From Mycolicibacter algericus DSM 45454 (GTDB taxonomy: Bacteria; Actinomycetota; Actinomycetes; Mycobacteriales; Mycobacteriaceae), in assembly GCF_002086455.1 (NCBI RefSeq), contig NZ_MVHC01000006.1, forward strand, positions 158,819 through 222,818: a stretch of 64,000 nt of DNA, in the 5' to 3' direction. Position numbers and translations under genes: made by a program. Below the pieces are notes generated by a model that had not been told where the DNA came from, ran no database searches, and was given only the letters and a program-made list of their open reading frames with translations. How positions within the stretch are numbered: the stretch's first letter is position 1; the number at the start of each line of letters is the position of its first letter. Below are positions 61,246 through 64,000 of the stretch, in pieces.

Positions 61246-62166
61246 TCAGGATACGTGCCGCCACGCGGCCAGCGCCGCGTCGAGCAGTCCGCCGGCGGCG
61301 CCGTCCAACCATTCGATGCGGTGGTCGCGGCGGAACCAGGACCGCTGTCGGCGCACGTAGCGGCGGGTCCCGATGAAGGTCGGCTCGCGGGCGCCGTCAC
61401 CGTTGCCGCCCGCATCGAGGTCGGCGATCACCTGGGCGTAGCCCAGCGCTCGGGCGGCGGTGACCCCGTCGCGCAACCCGGCCTTCAGCAGCCCCACCAC
61501 CTCGGCCACCAGGCCGCAGTCGAACATCGTCGCGGTCCGGGCGGCCAGCCGTTCGTCGAGAAGCACGGTGTCGCAGTCCAATCCGATGATCGCGGTGTCC
61601 CAGCGGGGGACGCCGATGGTGGGCGCAGACGCGGCGAAGGGCCGGCCGGTCAGCGCCACGACTTCGAGTGCCCGCACGATGCGCCTGCCGTCGGTGGGCA
61701 GGATCGCCGTCGCCGCAGCCGGGTCGGCGGCGGCCAGTTCGGCATGCAGCGCGGCCACTCCGATGTCGGCGAGCCGCTGCTCGTAGCGGGCCCGCACCGC
61801 GGGGTCGGTGGCGGGAAAGGACCAGTCGTCGAGCAGCGCCTGCAGGTAGAGCATCGATCCCCCGACGATGATTGGTACCGCGCCGCGGTTCATGATCGCC
61901 TCGACATCCGCGGCGGCGGCCTGCTGGTAGCGGGCGACCGTCGCGGTCGCGGTGACATCGAGGACGTCGAGCTGGTGGTGCGGGATGCCGCGTCGCTCCC
62001 CCGGCGACAGCTTGGCGGTGCCGATGTCCATGCCCCGGTAGAGCTGCATGGCGTCGGCGTTCACGATTTCAGCTGATCTCCCCGACTTTTCCAGGCCTTC
62101 GGCCAGTTCCAGCGCGAGCTGCGACTTGCCGGTGCCGGTCGGCCCGACGACCGCGATCGGCCTCAC
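61246..62166 (-). CDS. miaA: tRNA dimethylallyltransferase MiaA
   Basis: A 306-residue enzyme that adds dimethylallyl to N6 of A37 in tRNAs reading UNN codons. P-loop [19 protein letters not shown] at the N-terminus, catalytic-type [32 protein letters not shown], and [14 protein letters not shown] tRNA-binding segment. GTG 62166 overlaps the stop of the upstream gene (GTGA). Confidence 0.95.
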   Translation of the reverse strand: MRPIAVVGPTGTGKSQLALELAEGLEKSGRSAEIVNADAMQLYRGMDIGTAKLSPGERRGIPHHQLDVLDVTATATVARYQQAAAADVEAIMNRGAVPIIVGGSMLYLQALLDDWSFPATDPAVRARYEQRLADIGVAALHAELAAADPAAATAILPTDGRRIVRALEVVALTGRPFAASAPTIGVPRWDTAIIGLDCDTVLLDERLAARTATMFDCGLVAEVVGLLKAGLRDGVTAARALGYAQVIADLDAGGNGDGAREPTFIGTRRYVRRQRSWFRRDHRIEWLDGAAGGLLDAALAAWRHVS

Positions 62167-62831
62167 GGCTCCCAGACTCCGACGAAGTAGCCCACCCCGT
62201 AGGGGGCGTCGCGGTAGAGCTGCGTGACGGAACGCGGCCGGTGCCCGACCAGCCCGGCCAGTGCCGCGAACGCCGCCCGGCCGACGACCTGCGGCGGCAA
62301 CCCCACCAGGCCGGCTACATCGCCGCCGGCCAGCGCGTCGTCGAGGGCACGCTGGACGTCGACGTCGGCGGGGTGATGTCCGCCGGGGGCCGCCGCGGTC
62401 AAGGTGTTGGCCCCGTCGGCCAGCACCAGCACACCGATCGGCTCGTCCGACTGCTCGATCTCGGCGCGCAGCCGCCTCCCGGCGGCCAACGCCGCATCCG
62501 GGTCGGTGTAGGCCTGCACCGCCACCTCGCCGTCCGGGCGCAGCTGGGCGCTGATCCACCCTGCGACCAGGGCGCACAGCGGCAGGTCGGCCAACCGGGC
62601 GGCACCGGGCGACAGCCCTACGGTGATCTCGGTCCCGTATCCGGCGAAATTGCCGGCGCTGTCGGGCCCCCATGCCCCCTCGGCGCCGGCGCCCAGGGCC
62701 ACCCAGCGCGGCGGCAACGCCTCGGCGGCCGCCAGCACCGCGGCCCGCAGTTCGGCGGCCTCCGGGGCGCTACCGGCCAGTTCGGGCACCAGAACCGGCG
62801 CCGACGGGATGATCGCGATCGGTCCCAGCAC
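62163..62831 (-). CDS. LigB-superfamily-like protein (Rv2728c-like)
   Basis: A 222-residue protein resembling class III extradiol dioxygenase subunit B-like proteins. It begins [20 protein letters not shown], has [20 protein letters not shown], and ends [16 protein letters not shown]. Metal-ligand His residues of true dioxygenases are not obvious, so catalytic activity is doubtful. GTG 62831 is chosen. Conserved upstream of miaA in mycobacteria; function unknown. Confidence 0.8.
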   Translation of the reverse strand: MLGPIAIIPSAPVLVPELAGSAPEAAELRAAVLAAAEALPPRWVALGAGAEGAWGPDSAGNFAGYGTEITVGLSPGAARLADLPLCALVAGWISAQLRPDGEVAVQAYTDPDAALAAGRRLRAEIEQSDEPIGVLVLADGANTLTAAAPGGHHPADVDVQRALDDALAGGDVAGLVGLPPQVVGRAAFAALAGLVGHRPRSVTQLYRDAPYGVGYFVGVWEP

Positions 62832-62841
62832 GAGACCCCGG

Positions 62842-63759
62842 CTAGCTCGTCGGTGACGCCACCGGTGTCTCCCGGTCTGCGCCTCCGGCATCAGCGACGA
62901 TGGTGGCGGCCTCGCCCCGGGCCAACGCCGCCGTCGCGATGACGATCAGCACCACCCCGATGATCACCGCGGCGTCCTCGACCCCGCCGGCCTGAATGTG
63001 CTCGTTGAGCAGCAGCACGCCCAGCGCACTGGCCACCAGGGGTTTGGCCACGATCATCGTCGGCATCGATGCCGTCAAGGCGCCGGCCCGGAACGCCGAT
63101 TGCTGGAAGATCATCCCGGCCAGCGTCGCGGCCAGCCAGGGCACCACCACGGGCGACTCCAGCGCGTCTTCCAGACCCTCGGCTTTGATCAGCTCCACGA
63201 GCACTTTCGTCAGCAATGCGAACACCGCCAGCGAGGTACCGGCCACCACGGCCAGCAGCACCGCGGCGGCCGGCCGGCCCCGGAGTCTGCGGGCGGCCAC
63301 CGCGCAGGCCAGCAACAACGTGACCACCACCACCGACACCGCGATCCAGGTGCGCGCCGGCGCGTGCTGTTTGCCCTCGGTCGGGTCGCCGACGATCACC
63401 ACCACCGCCAGTGCCGCGGCCAGCAGCACCGCCCACATCCACTCCCAGTTGGTGACCCGGCGGTGGGTCAACCAGGCGTACATCGGCAATGCGAACAACA
63501 GCGCGGTCACCTGCAGACCGGTCACCAGGATCACTGAACCCACCGCCAACGCCAACGCCTGTAGCGCGTAATTGGCCACCGCCGCGGCTCCGCCGCCCCA
63601 CCAGCGCGCGTCGCGCAGCGACAACCAGAACAGCTGTAGATGCCCGACCTGCTGGTCGGTGATCTCCTGGGCGGACCGCTGACGGATCACGTCTCCGATC
63701 GCGGACGCCAGCGCGGCGCACAGCGCGAGCAGCGCCGCGATGACATTTCCTGTCGACAT
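62842..63759 (-). CDS. DMT-superfamily membrane protein (Rv2729c-like)
   Basis: A 305-residue membrane protein with nine to ten helices in the drug/metabolite transporter pattern. Segments include VIAALLALCAALASAIGDVIRQ (split), ILVTGLQVTALLFALPMYAWL, WMWAVLLAAALAVVVIVGDP, and VASALGVLLLNEHIQAGGVE, the last typical of EamA repeats. Substrate unknown. First gene of the operon leading through miaA and dapF to hflX, 10 bases before the Rv2728c-like start. Confidence 0.85.
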   Translation of the reverse strand: MSTGNVIAALLALCAALASAIGDVIRQRSAQEITDQQVGHLQLFWLSLRDARWWGGGAAAVANYALQALALAVGSVILVTGLQVTALLFALPMYAWLTHRRVTNWEWMWAVLLAAALAVVVIVGDPTEGKQHAPARTWIAVSVVVVTLLLACAVAARRLRGRPAAAVLLAVVAGTSLAVFALLTKVLVELIKAEGLEDALESPVVVPWLAATLAGMIFQQSAFRAGALTASMPTMIVAKPLVASALGVLLLNEHIQAGGVEDAAVIIGVVLIVIATAALARGEAATIVADAGGADRETPVASPTS

Positions 63760-63929
63760 GGCCCCTCCTCAACCGCGCAAGAATACCCGCCAAACGCCGA
63801 TCCGCCCGGTCGCCGCCGAGTTGCCGGTACAGCGCGGCGGTTAACTGCTTGAATACTCTTGGATACTTCTAGGTAGATCGAAGGCGCCGCGGTGCGCGGC
63901 AGATGCGCGGGTTGACCGCGAAGGGTTAG

Positions 63930-64000
63930 GTGACGACAGCGATGACCATCGACAGCGGTTCGTCCGCCCCCATCCCCCGCCCGGGCCCGCGACCTGGGCC
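63930..64000 (+). CDS. Start of a DUF349-like protein (partial)
   Basis: An open frame runs off the window end: GTG 63930 or ATG 63942, reading TIDSGSSAPIPRPGPRPG. The Pro/Arg/Gly-rich opening and its position after the Rv2729c-like gene suggest the DUF349 protein Rv2731. Only about 20 residues are visible, so the call rests mostly on synteny. AAGGGTTAGG precedes it. Confidence 0.5.
   Translation, partial: MTTAMTIDSGSSAPIPRPGPRPG

Noticed and set aside
1..64000. CRISPR arrays, insertion sequences, rRNA operons
   Set aside because: No array of regularly spaced repeats, no transposase-like protein and no rRNA segment was recognised on either strand.

Overview
The window is a high-GC chromosomal segment from a mycobacterium (Mycobacteriaceae). 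The identification rests on a long collinear block whose gene order matches the Mycobacterium tuberculosis interval Rv2667-Rv2731: clpC2, zapE, ribD2, aftC, msrB, hemQ-hemY-hemE, dxs, ceoB-ceoC, dut, cei, ppgK, sigA, sigB, ideR, nrdR, chiZ/lexA, fadE20, hflX-dapF-miaA. Arabinogalactan/lipoarabinomannan synthesis (aftC), an actinobacterial SigA/SigB pair, many GTG starts, ATGA/GTGA overlaps and predicted leaderless mRNAs agree with this. Species cannot be named from sequence reading alone. Gene assignments are from memory of protein families; no database search was run.

Region 1 (1-10.1 kb) is accessory or lineage-variable. It holds a DUF1990 gene, a DoxX membrane protein divergent from a SufR-like Cys-rich regulator, and a minus-strand string ferredoxin > second SufR-like regulator > membrane protein > cupin > nitronate-monooxygenase-like flavoprotein. 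A decayed DUF2249-cupin gene follows, then an enoyl-CoA hydratase and acyl-CoA ligase pair, DedA, a two-domain alpha/beta-barrel protein and an exported MPT64-like protein. Region 2 (10.2-12.4 kb) is a four-tRNA cluster (Val-CAC on minus; Gly-GCC, Cys-GCA, Val-GAC on plus). It is followed by about 1 kb with no clear core gene and a chain of tiny ATGA-overlapping ORFs, at the place where M. tuberculosis carries the phiRv2 prophage.

Region 3 (12.4-51.6 kb) is conserved core. It runs from clpC2, with a double-palindrome operator over its promoter, through the ribD2-lipoprotein-aftC-msrB run, the coproporphyrin-dependent heme operon, RNase D, a PACE-type efflux gene and dxs. It continues with the CBS/ArsB-like pair, an APC permease with an rRNA/tRNA methyltransferase, divergent TrkA-type K+ regulators, dut, cei, ppgK, sigA, an O-methyltransferase insertion, sigB, ideR, PAC2, nitrobindin, nrdR, and the SOS pair chiZ/lexA. 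suhB and sthA, expected here from M. tuberculosis order, are not present at their usual places.

Region 4 (51.8-54 kb) is a second regulator-monooxygenase module: a third SufR-like regulator translationally coupled to a second nitronate-monooxygenase-like gene, then a DUF1348 protein. Region 5 (54-64 kb) has a six-LGFP-repeat envelope protein, fadE20, a DEAD-box helicase with a long leader, the DMT transporter > Rv2728c-like > miaA > dapF > hflX operon, and the start of a DUF349-like gene cut by the window end. The most unusual signal is the repeated pairing of Cys-rich Fe-S-type regulators with redox enzymes (ferredoxin, two flavin monooxygenases, DoxX). I saw no CRISPR array, insertion sequence or rRNA gene.
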